Assembly: GCA_022316685.1 (NCBI GenBank)
Contig: JAKJHU010000039.1
Coordinates: forward strand, 4,154,001 to 4,218,000
Direction: 5' to 3'
Length of the DNA: 64,000 bases
Source: Progne subis subis
Lineage: Eukaryota; Chordata; Aves; Passeriformes; Hirundinidae
Both the position numbers and the translations under genes were made by a program. Shown here piece by piece: positions 1 to 15,358 of the stretch. A model generated the notes under the pieces. The model saw only the letters and a program-made list of their open reading frames with translations, was not told the origin of the DNA and did no database searches. Every line of letters starts with the position of its first letter. Within the stretch, counting starts at the first letter, position 1.

Positions 1-3000
1 AATCAAAGAGGCAGAGGATGCCTAATTCAATTGTTTTCTAACTAACCTGAACAGAGGTATAAAACAAAGCTTTCAACCTTATTTTCCTTAAAAATGCATT
101 AAACAAACTTACTGAGAAAAGTGATTCATCAGCAACAGCAAATTAACCCTGCCTGTGCCAGTCTGTCACCTGCCTGAGCTTTCACAGACCACGAAGAGGC
201 AGTTTAAGCATCACCCTGTCATGCAGCTGGGTCTCTAGCATCCCTGCTTCTTCCCTATCCCCCATTTATACCATATTAATTTAGTATCATTGATATATCT
301 GTCTTCCTATCAAACTGAGCTGGCCAACAGGTTTGAAAGTTACTGAGAGGGGACTGACAGGCAGACAGCAGAAAACATATGTACTTATGACTCATTTCCT
401 ATGGAAATCAGGCTGAAAATGAATAAACTAAAGACCAGAGGGATGATTCAGAATATTTGCTTGAAAAAGTCAGGGTTTGAACTATGCAGAAGCATAAGCC
501 AGTCCTCTAATAAGGTATCTGCTCTTTAATATAAGCTGTGGTAAAGTGCTTCAGGTAAAAATCTCAGATCACTCCCAAAGCCTTCATAAACCACATCTGT
601 GCAATGAATTGCTGGCAGTGCAAGAATGAGGTAGGAGTGAATCTCTGACTGGGGGTAAATTCCACCCCAGTAGAGGCTGTGTTCAGGCACCAGGAACACC
701 AAAATGATTGTACTGAATCAATACAATTCTCTGTCTTGACTGTGTCATTTTGATCATGCTAAGGAAGGGGAGGGTACAGTTTAAAAATTATGTGATGAAA
801 TGTGTTCTCCTGACAAGGCTAATTGCTCTGAAAAGAGATCACTAGTAGAATATCTCAGGAATAATTTCAGAATGGAGCTTGTTTAGTGCTTTATTAATCG
901 CCCTATGCAAAAGTCAGAGTGACCTACTGACTGTCAAGTTCAAAGATACTATCAAAAGGGATGAGGATGACAATTTGATTAAAGAACTACATGACCTGGT
1001 ACACAGAAGTAAATTTATTCAGAATAGAATTTGGTGATATAAAATTTAAGACCATACTCTATGGGACTACTAAGAATTTTTGGTAGAATTTGTGAGCTCA
1101 CGAGCTGGAAAAAAACAAAGAGGAAAAGGATGTGAATACACCAGATGATCAAAGAATGACTGAGTCACTTATATGACATGGCCATAGACAGGGAAATTAA
1201 AATCTTAGAGACGTTTATTCAAAAATTCAAATCAGTTAGTGGTTCTCAAGCATGAAAATGTAATATTTGCTTTTCAATTTTTATCCTATTTAATAGGGCA
1301 GTGAATGTTCTGATTAGCTATATGTCTAAGCCTTCTTTTCTAACCTTATTAGGTCCTTTAACTCCATGATACCTTCTGGCACTGAACTCCAAGTTAATCA
1401 GACCTGGGGCTTAAAAATTATTTTGTATTAATCTATTAATTTAATTTACCACCCCATCCCATGAGCAAAGCTTCTCAGCTGCCTCAGTTTGAGCTCCATC
1501 ACAGTAGTTAGGGAATGTAAAAAGGGAGATCAACCAATTTGCTTTGTACTTCCAGTATAGGTGAGGATCTTACACTACTCTGATTTCCTTGCAACATGAA
1601 CACACTGCTGTGTCTTAAGCAATTAATCATTGCAAGGCATTTAAGAGGACAGTAATCTAGGATTTGAATTATGTTAGTATTAAAAATATATGGTGACTAA
1701 AGGAGTTGAGGCTTAAATTTCCACCACATTGTTTGATGAGAGAATGATTGCTTCAGGCATGGTAGAGGGATTCTGATTTGATCCTTTTTGAATCACTATA
1801 CAACAAAAAAGGTGCCTTTGCAGAACACCTAGGGCTGACTTAGGATGGTTTTCCAGAGCACCCTAAGACACTCCTCTCATTCTTTCAGCTGATCTTGCAG
1901 TTCTGCTTCTTCATGATCAGCTGGGTGGGGTGATGATCTCCCTCGGCAGCTCCTGTTTGCTTGTATTTATTCTCTGAAAGTGCAGATGAAATAAAATCTT
2001 TCTGCCCTCTTTCCCCTCTGGAAGCAGGAGTGGAGCAGAGGAATGTGAATTCTCACAGCTTCTTCCCTACAGCTGGTTGAAAGATTCTTGGATTGTCTTT
2101 TATATCATAAAGATGCTTTTCATGTCACAGTATATTTCTGGATTTCATAGTAACTGCAGGAATAACACAGCACACCGGGGGTAGCTGTTTGTTCGTCACA
2201 TGGGTCCAGGAATAGACAAAGGAAGCACTAAAGGTCTGGCGTACATTTTCAAGTCCCAGATACGTCCCCGGCTTTTAATTTACTTCCAAGAGTAAATGTC
2301 CTCTCCCATACACTGGGGAATGTGCGTGGCAAGGATATCCCACTGCTTGTTTTTTATTCTCCTCTCCTTCTGCTTCAGGTAGCAGTAAACAGCTTTGCTG
2401 TATCTAGAGTGGAGTCTTTCAAAGGACTGGAAAAGGCTGAAGATAAGCAGCATCCAATTGAGCTGATCTGAAAGCAGTCTTCACGTGCTAGGCTAAACCT
2501 TACAGACACATCAGATGGGCAGCAAATTTTCACCATTGTCTAACTGGGTTCTACCAAGAGGGCCCTGAACCTTCTTGCTTTACTGAATAAGGTGACTTAT
2601 ATCAAGAGTAAGATGACTTATACTCAGGGTAACTCAACTGAGTTTCATCAGGCAGGAAATTAGCTTTTTGTCAGATATCTCTGATGTGGACAGGCCAGAT
2701 AAATGCCAGGGGCGTGGAAACTGACTGTTGTAATCAGGGCATCAAAGGAGTTTTGGAATCAAAATTTGAGGCGCAGTCATTTGGTGGGTCTTTACTGGCT
2801 GACCCAGCTGTTTTTTTCCAGCAGCTCCCAGGCAACGGGATCGACAGCTAGATTATCAGAGTTTTGCTGTCTGTCACTCTGATATGAAAGGAGTTGCTGT
2901 TGCCATCGATGCAGAACAATCTACATGACAGCCCTGTAAACTGGCAGCAAGTAAATGCAGTGGGCAGTGCTCCCACTAAAGAAAGAAAGGGAATACTGAG

Positions 3001-6000
3001 CATTGGCTATAAAAGTAGTTGCTTTAGTAGGGCAGAGATTTGACTTGTCAAACACAGATGTGCTGGAGAAGGAAAAATGCTGTAGCCTTGCAAGCAACAA
3101 TCATTGTCGTGGGTCCTAAAAAGCTTACGTAGCAATGTAAGGATGATTGCTCTCTGCACCCAGGGACATGTACAGGCAGTTCCTGCCTTATTTATGGTAT
3201 ATGTAACTGAAAAGGACTGAGATGTCACCATAGTCAGGACCCTGAGACACAGGACTTGTCAGGCAATTATAGTTTTTCTGGAAGACATCCACAACTACGA
3301 AAGGTGCAAACAGCATGGGATTGGATTTTCACCCCAGACTTCTGTTGGGAGGCTATTGCAGAACTGTTCAGTGATGGTAATGAACACTGCCTAAGGCTTT
3401 CAGGTTAAGTATGTGTAACTGTGATGGGCAGAGTTGTGGTCATGGCCACACAGGACAGGCATGTGTTAGAATTCATGGCCCTGATTGGAAGAGTTGGTAA
3501 TTTTATCAAGGTAAGTGACACAGCATGTAAAGATAGGGAATACAGTCTCATGCTTGCACACACAAGTCTGTTGTAGAGATGTCACACAAAATCAGGTAAC
3601 CAGCACCAGCTGACTGGCTTCCTGTAAATGTCACATTGCCATTGGTTATCACAGAGAAAACGTGACTAAACCATTTCCACAAACTGTCTTAGCACTGTTT
3701 CTAGCAGTGTCCTAAACTCCAAATGGTTATCCTGAGATGGATTTTTCTGCTCCAGCCCCACATTCAATGCTTGCCTCTTAGCCTGTCCCCATGTGGAGAG
3801 GTGTTCCATGCCTCTAAACTTCAGAAGGGGTAGTGATGGTACTGTTTGGGTTCCCTTGTGGAAGATCTATCCTTTCCTTATTCTGGAGCTAAAGTTAGTG
3901 ACAGTCACAAATTTCTCAGTCACTCTCAGCTGCCTAGGCAAGTGTATATAACCACTGCTCCCACCTATCAGCTTCACTCAGATGAGTGTGTCCCAGCTGG
4001 AGTTATGTTCAGCAATTCCAGCAAAGCTTCTACAAACTGCACTGACTCTAAAATCTTTGTTAAAACAGAACAGAATAGTAGCATTCCATGCTACCACAAG
4101 AAGATTTACCTGCATTCATCCATCAATGTCCTGAGCCTACTGTTTCCCATCCAAGATGCAGTGCAGAAATGAACAGAGATTCCTGAACAGCCATTAGTAA
4201 CACCTTTCTAGTTAATCAAAGCTGATTCTGACTCTTTTTTAAAGCATTTTTAACCCTCAGTATTAGTCATTGGTATGGTCATCTGTGTAAGCTGAAACCA
4301 GAATTAATAAACAGTCTTCCTTCCCTATCAGTTTCTCATCCATGAAGTGAGAGAACAAAGAATCAAATAAATAGCCAGTATTTTTTCTCAAAAGTTTATT
4401 AATTATTTTCTCCCTTTTTTATTTTTTTTCCCCTCCATTTCACAATATGATACTTTCTGAGACACAACACAATGTCGAGAAGCTGGCAATGTTTAGACCT
4501 CCCCTTTTATTTACAGTTTACTTTTACTGTTCCTTTCCTCATAGCAGCTCCTTTGCCATCCTAAAATCCTAATGTGAGAAATCCTGATGATTCTCCATTC
4601 TTGGAACATCCATTGCAATGCTAGAGGACAGTGACAAGGAACTTGGGATGTGCTGCTGAACTGATAAGTAGTTCTAAGAGAAAGGCTGGAGAAAGAGGTC
4701 TGGAGCTGGGTTAGGCATTTCTGGGCTTGAGCCCAAGTGAACAGCAAGAAGAGAAGGTTGCTCCACCTGCTGAACTATTCAGAAGTGGCCCAGCTCCCAG
4801 GAAAGGTGGTAACTATGGAGCTCATGGGTATATTTACGAATTGACTGGGACCCAGCTTTAACACTAGGTTTTACTGAACCAGCTGAACCATCTTCAGCAC
4901 AGCATTCATGGAAACCTGTGGAGGTGTAAGAGGCTGTGACTCATTGCATAACTCTTGCTGGAGGAAACTCTAGGACATTTCAGAAGAGGATGGAGTAAAG
5001 CTGGAAGGATATGCTACTACAGAACTCTGAGAAAACAGCAGTGTTCTGACAGTGGAAAACAAGCAGTACTTTTTAGTAAACAAATTATCCACTCTGTCAT
5101 TGGAGAAGCTTTGTGATTTTTGGTACCTCCTGCTTCATCTCCTATAGGAAGCTGTTGCTAAATGTGAGGGATCTCAGGTCACCAAGACTGCAGATCCTCT
5201 GGACAGTCTGGCCAGGGGATCTCTACCTTCTCAGTTCTCTGTTTCAGGCAAATGCTGACAAGGTCAGCTGGGACAGGCTTGTCCTCATGCAAAGGGCATT
5301 AAACTTGTGGTAGAAGTGGTTGCAAAAAACCCTGCAGCCCACAGAGCTGCAAGTTTGAAAAGCCTTGGGATGAACAGTGACATGTATTGAGAAAAGCACA
5401 TCTCCTGGCTCAGCAAGAGATGCTCTCAGACACGTATCACTTAAACAAAGATTGGTGGCAGCTTGCTATCCTTTCTCTTCCCTCCCTCCCGCCCCCCCAG
5501 CATCTGCATGTATTTCCATCCCACCCTTTCAATGCACAAGAAACTCTGTAAACAGAGGAGATTTTTGTTATTCTAAATAAAAAGGAATAGGTAAATACTC
5601 ATGACAATGGCTTTAAATTCCACATCTTTCTTAAATACATGTCAGAGATTGGGCCTGTCACTAAAAAACCACACACAGCCATTGGTGTTTATTCTCTGCT
5701 GCAGTTGCACCTCTCTGGAGTAGTAATTGCATCAGTCCTGTAAAATAAGGAGTTTCCAAGCACCCCAAGCTGGTCAGATGTATCTAAAACAAGAGTGTCA
5801 GGGAACACCCCCTTGCCAAGCAGTGAAAAATGCAGACCACATCCTGCTGCTCTATTTGCTGCTGCCTCTCTTTCCCACTGTATGGCATCCTTATAGAGGG
5901 TGTTTTTGTTGATGCAGCACATTAAAAAAAACATCACATCAAGCAACAATCCAAGACTGCTTTAACACCCACAGCACCATGTGTCCTGGTAGAATCTGTA

Positions 6001-6519
6001 CTTGCTAACAGCTATATACTGGGATGGGCTTTTAGCAGAGACTCCATTTGACGTCTCCTAGTGGGTGGTCAGTGGAAAGTTTTACCAGCTTTTCTCATGT
6101 TTAGTTACATTTTTACTTGGATTACGTATTATAAGTATTTTTGTTTGGATTTCTCACTAGAACTACTCAGAGAAGACCACGCAACTGGCGGTAATTGGAA
6201 ATACAGCCTACACCCCAGCCTGAGGATGCTGGAAGGTTTCTTTGCTGCTGAAAGTGTCATATTCTGTGGGACTACCACTATGACCTTCACATAGTCATTA
6301 GAATGGTACCAGTGCCAATCTCTGCCAGTGTAGGAAGCCAAACATAATTTTCCAGACTGAGATGTATCTGGGAGAGCTAAATTTTTAATCCTCTGTCCAG
6401 GCATTTGTGCCCTTCTGCCAAGATTCCTATAGTAAACTACAGGTACCTGAATGGGAATATAAACATGCTATATTTATTTTACATTCATGTAATTAACAGC
6501 TCTACAGTACTCCCAGGAG

Positions 6520-6625
6520 GTCAAAAATGCAGGTGGATAAACTGAAGTTTAGGAAAGATTTGGTGAAGATAATACAGCTGGTTAGCACAGAGAGGGAGGA
6601 TTAGCAATTAGATCCCCCAGCACCA
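6520..6625 (+). repeat. Possible ancient MIR-like SINE fragment
   Basis: The stretch resembles a degraded MIR core: an 'aaactgaagtttaggaaag' run is followed by an 'acagctggttagcacagag' run, in the order seen in MIR. Divergence is high, so this is a tentative call by eye. Confidence 0.3.
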
Positions 6626-7139
6626 CTCGTCATCCCCAGATCTTTCTCTGGTTCCATTTCTCCTGCCAGAATTAGCTCTAGAATTTCTGCATGCTTAGGA
6701 AAATCAACAAAGGTTCGCTTATCACACTGCAGCATTCCCTCACTAGAAAAGCTTAAAACTGTGCTTACCCTTAGCATTTTGCTGCTTTGGAATGACTAGG
6801 ACTTGTTTCTCTCTGCAGAGCAGACAGAGTGCTTTTAATCCTGTAAACTTTTAGGCAGTAATGGTAGAATAAAATAATCATCACATTTAATGGTTGCATT
6901 TGTAGTTGGTAAATGACCCCCATCTGCATGCAGTACATAAAGCATTTGAGCTTCTTCTAGATCAAATATGCTGTATGAGTGGAAGGAAGATTAAGAACTG
7001 AGGTGTATTTGGCCAGTTTACTTTTCCACAAGCATTTTTTGTACATCCATCTGTTTTTTAAAAGAACATAAACCACTAACTTGTAGAAAACTCAGCTAAA
7101 TGCACCATCAGGATGAGACAGTGGTCGTTGTTCTTGATT

Positions 7140-7245
7140 TTTCCACAGGACTGAGAGAGGCAAAAAGAGGTCAAGCGACTTCCTCAAGGTCAGAGACCGT
7201 CAGTGAGTCATAAAGAAAGGACTGTTTGCCTTACAACCCTGCATT
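7140..7245 (+). repeat. Ancient MIR-like SINE fragment
   Basis: The run 'agaggtcaagcgacttcct' followed by 'caaggtcagag' and 'agtgagtca' matches the conserved core segment of MIR/CORE-SINE elements in order and spacing. Such old copies survive at low density in bird genomes. It lies in inferred TTC9 intron 1. Confidence 0.45.
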
Positions 7246-10200
7246 CATTCTGCAAGGCTCTATGCTGCTGGTAAGCTTTTGTCTTTGCCTACCCTAGCAA
7301 TTTCTGGGAGCCTCGGCGATGCTGCTGCTCTTGCCTCTGGTGACATTCATCAGAACGACTTGTGGTAAAATGATGGGGTATTGGCAGGCCCATGCAGGAA
7401 TGCAGCGGCACAGACGTGAAGGGCAGCCCCTTTAAGGCAAAACTCTTGGAGCTTAAAATGAAGCCCAGCTAGCAGCTTAGTGAAAGAAACATGAGCACCT
7501 CTACCAAGGGCAAGTTCTGAAAATCCTTGGCTGATTTAAAATAGTAATTTTTTAAAAATGACAAGAACTTAAAACCCAACCGATCTGGGACCCTTTGAAA
7601 TGGGCCATATACTTTAGGCTGTGGGTGTGCCACACAGCATATTGGGGGGCTTTTAATAAATATGAGAGCTGGCCACACCATCTTACAGTAGAATTGCCTG
7701 TTGAAGGTTCTCTATAAAACAAGTGGACCTAAACAAAAATCTGTGTGCACATCTCCGCCTAAATTTACCTTCAGCAGGCGATGACAGGCACTGACAACCA
7801 TTTAGTATTTGCCCACATGTGCCATCTCACACAATTGGTCAGATGTAAGGAAAAAAAAAACAAAACCAAAAAACAACAAATTAACAACCCCAGCCTTTAC
7901 CCATGAAATCACACAAAATCCCCTCTGGGTGTATTTCTCAACTATGTGCATATTTACCTGTAGTTGATGCTCTCCTCTGACCCTCATGCTACTTCCAAAC
8001 AAGTCAATGTGTGTGCATCTGTAGCTGTGATGCAAAGCGTCTCTGACAGGTGGATGTGTGGTGCCCACATGAAAAACGACAGTGCGAAAGCAAGGTGGGC
8101 TTCTCAAATGCCAGACTTAGAGCGTAAGCGGAGGTGCTAAAAGAACTTGATAATAAGGACACTCGGATGACAGCTGGTAATGCTACCAGCTATACTTCAG
8201 GGCTAAGTGAAAAGCTGCCTTCTCCAGAGTTAACATGTACTGCTGTTATGCTTTCTGCACCATACAGGTTTATTTATTTTAGAAATAGCTCTAGGCAGAC
8301 AGCAGTTCTCAGAAGGGAAACTCCCTGCATCTCTTCTGCTCCCCATGTCAAATAACACCGACTTCAGCTGTAACGGTACGTGCTGGTGCCTCTGCTAGAG
8401 CCCACTAAAAGAAACTGCTGCCTTCTGCTGCATCACACTTAGAAAATGAAGTCCCACTGTTGCAGGTCTTGAAGCTGCTATTCATGCTATATATGAAATA
8501 TATAGTAATTATTGTTATATTTCTGGGGAAACTCCCTCTCCTCTCTTCCTTTCTCTTTCAACATGAATTCACTGATCCTCCTGCTAGAATGGGAGCTCTG
8601 TGGCTGGGCTAGGAGTGAAAACACTGCAATTCCAGTTTAACTGCACACTCCCCTCTCCAGCATGTAGAGCATTTCTTTAAAATTGCTTGCAGATAGCTCA
8701 GCAGACACACACGAAGCTATGCATTTCTGAGACAAATGCTGTTCTCTGCTCTGTGCATGCCATCTACTGAAAACATGTGACAACCGCCTGTGCAAAATGA
8801 CAGCTTGACCTGCTGTGAGGTTATCCCAGGAAAAGCACTGCTTCTAAGTCCAGGGTTAATTATACTCACCTCCTCCTGTGTTCATACTAGTTAAATTTAG
8901 GAAAAAATCTGTTCATATCTAGGATAAAGATGGGGAATGTTTCTCACACCAATTGCTACTGCTAGCAAGATCAAATACAACCAACAGTGACAAAAATTCC
9001 TTGCACAAACATGAAACTGTAAAAAAATGAGCTGGACAATGACACAGGACAACTCCATCAGCAGGAATCAAGACATTTCTAGCAAGTGGAACTTGTGTAC
9101 TGGCAGAAAGTGCCTCAGAAGCAAATTCCATTCCTCCCTCTTAGTTTACCTTCTACCTACCATGTCTCATTTGTATCTGGTAGAGACAGTGCCTGTGAGC
9201 CTTTTTTCAAGGAACTCACCAAGCCATATTGTTCAGAGTATTATGGGCTCCTTGTGTAACCCTGCTAATCTAAATGGTCCTTGCCAAATACAATGGATTT
9301 TAATAAACCTGTGAACAGAAATTTGTAGAGAGACAAAATTACATCTGTGCAATTATGGTATCACTCTGAAATCTCACCTGCCTCTCCACCTATGAGATTT
9401 CAATAGACTTTCTAAGGCAGAGTATTTGGAAACACGATGAAAAGAAGATAAATTGTGCTCCCCATTACATCCCCAAAGGCATGCTGAATGTAAGAGACTG
9501 GCATGCATTATGACGAGAGGATGCTGGCTTGGTGTTTCAAACCATTCACTTTACACTGCATCTTTTCTAGCTCTAGAGAACAGGAAACAAAGCTAACCAA
9601 CTCTGTCTAGAAAGCCAAAAGCTAATGTCCTGATTTGCAACCATTTTTTACCCCCAAGGATATAAAGGGTGATGAGTGACCCTTCATCCTTCTGGAAAAC
9701 AGCAGAGCTTTTTTTAATGCTGTTATTTTGCATATCTTGTCCAAGTTTTGAATGCCCCCTTCCCCGTATATATCTAGGCACAAGTTTTAGTTGTGGAGGT
9801 GCTTTCAGGCTTGGAAAGAAAAAAAGAAAAAACCACATGTGCTGCTGTGGACCAAAAATAACATCTGATCCTGCACTTGTTTGGATAAAGCTTCTTGAAG
9901 TCAACAGGAGTTCTGTTTCTATAAGGACTTCAGAATCTCTCTACAAAGTAGTTAAACCCCCCACCACTCCTCTCCATCTTCTGCAGCACTTCTAAACAGA
10001 TGGCAGGGAGCAAAGGGAGGCATGATCAAATGTCCACTGACCACAGTGATGATTGGAAGCTAGCAAAAAGCCTGGACTGTATTAGCTTTCAACTTTAAGG
10101 GCTAAGAAGCCAAAAAATTCTTTTTATATCTGACAGAACTATTTGGAGGTACTGCAGTTGCGCCCAAACCCTTCCCCTTCCTTACATCAATGTGGCAGGA

Positions 10201-10299
10201 GTCCGTCTCTCTGTAATACCAGTAATTACAGGCTCCAGAGCCGGAGCTGTGGCTAAGGGACTGAAGGACATCTCGGGCTGAAGGTACAGCGCAGTAGGC

Positions 10300-11564
<1,265 letters not shown>

Positions 11565-14500
11565 TCAGTTTCCCGGCTCCATCTCCTCTCCCAGATCCCA
11601 TCAGTAGCCATCCACCATCAACACCTACCCGCTCACGGTCCCTTGAAGTGTTTTAGTGTGTGTACTCCATATTACTGGGCAAACAAGTGCCAGACTATGA
11701 AATCTCCCGCATCCTCTGCACCAGGGCAGCAGAAGCCAAGGCCCAGTAACTGCCCTGGCACCAGTCACTCAGGGACTTTGATTTTCCTGAAACAGATTTT
11801 CCCATGTGCTGCTGAAAAATGGGTCGATGCTCAATGATGCCTAGAACATGTCCTGGTTTGGGGGGTATCAGTGGGGAGTGACTCTCCCGCTGCAGACCAG
11901 CAGCAGAAAAACTCTGCGCAGCATGAAGCATTGTTTTGTTAGGCCTAACACCGTGTCTGCATTAAATATTAGAACAGTTGGATGTATTTTGAGTGTATTA
12001 TTGTGCCAAGATATTTTGTACGTCTTACCTTGTGCTTAAAAGCTAGAGGATGGATGAAAAAAACCCAGTGATTTTTTTTTTTTTCTCAATAATATATTGG
12101 GATGCATCATTTCATTACCCATGTAACTCATACATGGTAAGGCTGCAGCTGTGGTGCAATGTGTTCAAGCTCCTCTCTGCAACCATGAGGACATTTTAAA
12201 TTGGAGATTTGAGTTTCTCTTTGGGGTAAGTACAGCCTACTGTGGTGGCATGTGGTGTTGCACTGCTGGGCAAACTGGGATAGCTATGTGGCATAGCTCC
12301 TTGTAAAGGTATTAATGCGGATCTGGGACTGGTGCCTGGATAATTCCTTGATAGCAGGGCCAATGAGTTGGGCTTTATGCATTGGTAATGTTACTCCCTG
12401 CTGCTAAGCTTCTGGACCTTGTTGAGGTTGTGGTCACAGCGTGGGACAGATAGACTTCTACTCACTTGAACCCAAAAGCCAGAACCATAAGGAGAAGCAA
12501 ATATCATCACGCTTATTGTGACAGAAGTACAATTTTGAAAATGCTTTCACAAGAGAAATTACAGCTAAGATATTCAGAGTGATTACATGATTTCAAGTGC
12601 TTTCATTTCCAGGTGCCCTACTAGATAGATCCTCAAGAAATCTTATTTTATGAAAATGGATGCTCAGCATTTACAGTACCTCAAGCCAAGAGTGAGATAA
12701 ATTACTTACAAATCTTGCTCAAAGTACATGTGATGTAAAATCAGGAAATCCTGGGGGGCAGGTGTGGTAGTGGTGGATATTAGTCACAGTAGCTGTTCCA
12801 CAGTAGAGTGGAATTGATGTGTGGAACCTAAATATTAAGGAAGGAAAATTCCTGTTGGGACATTGTTTTAGTCTGTCTGCTAGTCATATTACACCAAGTA
12901 AGCTTAAATAATTTCAGAGGTTTCATTGTACCATTATTGATTACTGCTTGGGAGAATTCACAAGGACAACGTATATCTCTTGTGCTGGAACACTGACTTT
13001 GCCAGAGGAAAGGAGATTGCCACAGAGGATTAGTTGCTGAGATCTGAGCAGCCGCAGAAGCTATTGAAGAAGGAACTGTTTTCTTGGAGGGTGATGTAGC
13101 GAAGTGACATTGTGAGTAGTTGCTTCCCTTTTTCAGCATTTGCCTGAGCCCATGGACTTACATGGCATTGGGATCACTGAGATATAAGTGACTTTTTCTC
13201 TTCTCCCACCCCCTTTGCTTAAGGGATCTTTGAGATTTCTTCATTTGGTTAGTGATCAACAGTGGTAGTCTGAAACAAGCTATGAAAAGTGTAAGTTTTC
13301 TTACAGAAGAGTTTGGCACTGGCCATTGGCATTATGGGTGCAGATGTGGTCAGAAATGGTCACAAAATAGATGCCGCATCGGAGCCCAAGTGCCCAGCCT
13401 CCTCAACTGTCTCAGGAGCCTTTCCAGGTTCCTTACAGCAGTATCCTGAAATGCAGAGAATCTGTTCCAAATGCCTGTAAATTAATCTTCTTATGTGCAG
13501 GCAGAAACAATTCCACCTGGAGGAAGGCTGGGACAGCTCACAGATATGTAAGATCCAGTATTTTTATCAATATTTACCATTTCCTGCACATCTTCCAGCC
13601 AGGAACGGGAGTCCACAAAGACAATTTTCTTCAGGTAACCTGTGAACAGGAAATTATGGTTGAGTGAGTCACAGATCCTAAAATATCTTACGAAGCATGT
13701 GACCTCTGCATAATACTACTATTAATAATAATTAAGCAATACAAGTTTATGCTTTTGGAACTTGCTGAGGAAAGCTCAGTGTGGAGGAGGAGAGACAGGC
13801 ACACTCAGGTGGTTTGAGATACTTGCAGCACCTGGAGGCATCCAGACAGACAGGTACACCCCATCTATTACAGAATGGGATAGCACGTTCTGCTTCTATG
13901 GACAGAAAATCCCTCGCCATTGGAAAAAAGACAAGCACAACAGCTAATCCTGACCAATACCCTGACTTCATCTCATGGCACACAGGAAATGACTGCAAAC
14001 TGGCTTAATTTTATCTGAATGTATGTATGCTTTATTTCACAGTTCAGTGCATCAATATAATATATAAACTTACTCTTTCTGCTGCTTTCAGATTCCTGTC
14101 ATGTTTTCAAGTTGAATATCACTAAAGGATTGACCACTGGCAAGCCTGCATGGGGAGTCTAGTGGGCCTGAGACAGCTGAAGTCTGGACAGGAACATCAT
14201 GTCATATGAAATGTGAGGTATCTCTCAAGCACAAATCTTGTCTGACTTGGAAAGGTGACGGCTTCTCATGTTTTCTTCAAGCACCACATTCCTCTTGAAA
14301 AGCAAGCAAACAAACAAAAACAGTCCTCTATGCTGTGGTCAGTGTGGTGACCCTATGACTGGTGCAATGTTTCCTGAATGTTTTAGTGCAGCCAACGCTA
14401 CTTAACTCCTCTCCAGGAAGAAGGATCTAGTGAGCTAAACTCACCTTTGCCAGTCATCCTGCACATCTTATGGTAGCTTTGAATTCTCTGGCTGAGAGAT

Positions 14501-14756
14501 CCAGCTCTCAGCTGAGGCATACTCTTTGCTATCAACAAAGAGTCTAACTTGGCCAATAAACAACAATCATTCAGACATTTCTGTTATGGTCTGTTTTGGG
14601 ATTTACAAGGTTGTGGCGTTCATCTTCATATGCACAAGCAATGTCAGGAAGAGTTTGGACATTTCTGGAAGAACTACAAGGTGGAAAACTCATTTGCGTG
14701 CTTAGGCAACACTGGGGACTAAGCCACAGTTTGGTATATTCAGTATAGTTCATAAT

Positions 14757-15160
14757 GCAAGGACCACCCAGTTCTATGAAGACAGGCTAAGAGAGTTGGA
14801 GTTGTTTAGCCTGGAGAAAAAAAGGCTTGGAGGGGGGGACCTTATTGCAGCCTTTCAGTACCTAAAGGGGGCTAGAAGAGAGTTGGAGAGGGACTTCTAA
14901 CAAGGGGGCATGGCTTTAAACTGAAAGAGTGTAGATTTATTGGACATAAAGGAGACATATGTCTATGATGAGGGAGGTGAGGCAGGGAGGTTGCCCAGAG
15001 GAGCTTCTAGAGAACACATCGCTAGGAGTGCTCAAAGCCAAGCTGAATGGGGCTTTGAGCAACTTGGGCTAGCAGAAGGTGTCCATTCCCATGGCAGGTA
15101 GGTTGGAACGAGATGATCTTTATAGGTCCTTCCAACCCAAACCATTCTTCTAGATGGATG
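14757..15160 (+). mobile_element. CR1 LINE, 5'-truncated 3' tail
   Basis: The sequence matches the well-known avian CR1 3' region: a 'ttgtttagcctggagaaaa' run, an 'aggcttggag' block, a glycine-codon-rich middle, then 'gttggaacgagatgatctt' and 'ggtccttccaacccaaacca' near the end. The order gives plus orientation. The element is 5'-truncated as usual for CR1 and diverged by several small indels. Confidence 0.9.
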
Positions 15161-15311
15161 TGAATCCACTCTAGCATTTTTGCTGTTAGGTGAGCTTTTT
15201 ATAAATTGGAACTTTAAGGGCCACTATGAGGAAGCAAGTTTATATATGTTGAAAACCAGATATCAATTTGGAAAGCGGTATAGCATGTAAGGCCTCAGTT
15301 CAGTTCTTGTG

Positions 15312-15358
15312 CATTCATTCATTCATTCATTCATTCATTCATTCATTCATTCATTCAT
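15312..15358 (+). repeat. (ATTC)n microsatellite
   Basis: About eleven uninterrupted copies of the tetranucleotide cattcatt/ATTC are visible. The perfect purity suggests the locus is likely polymorphic. Confidence 0.98.
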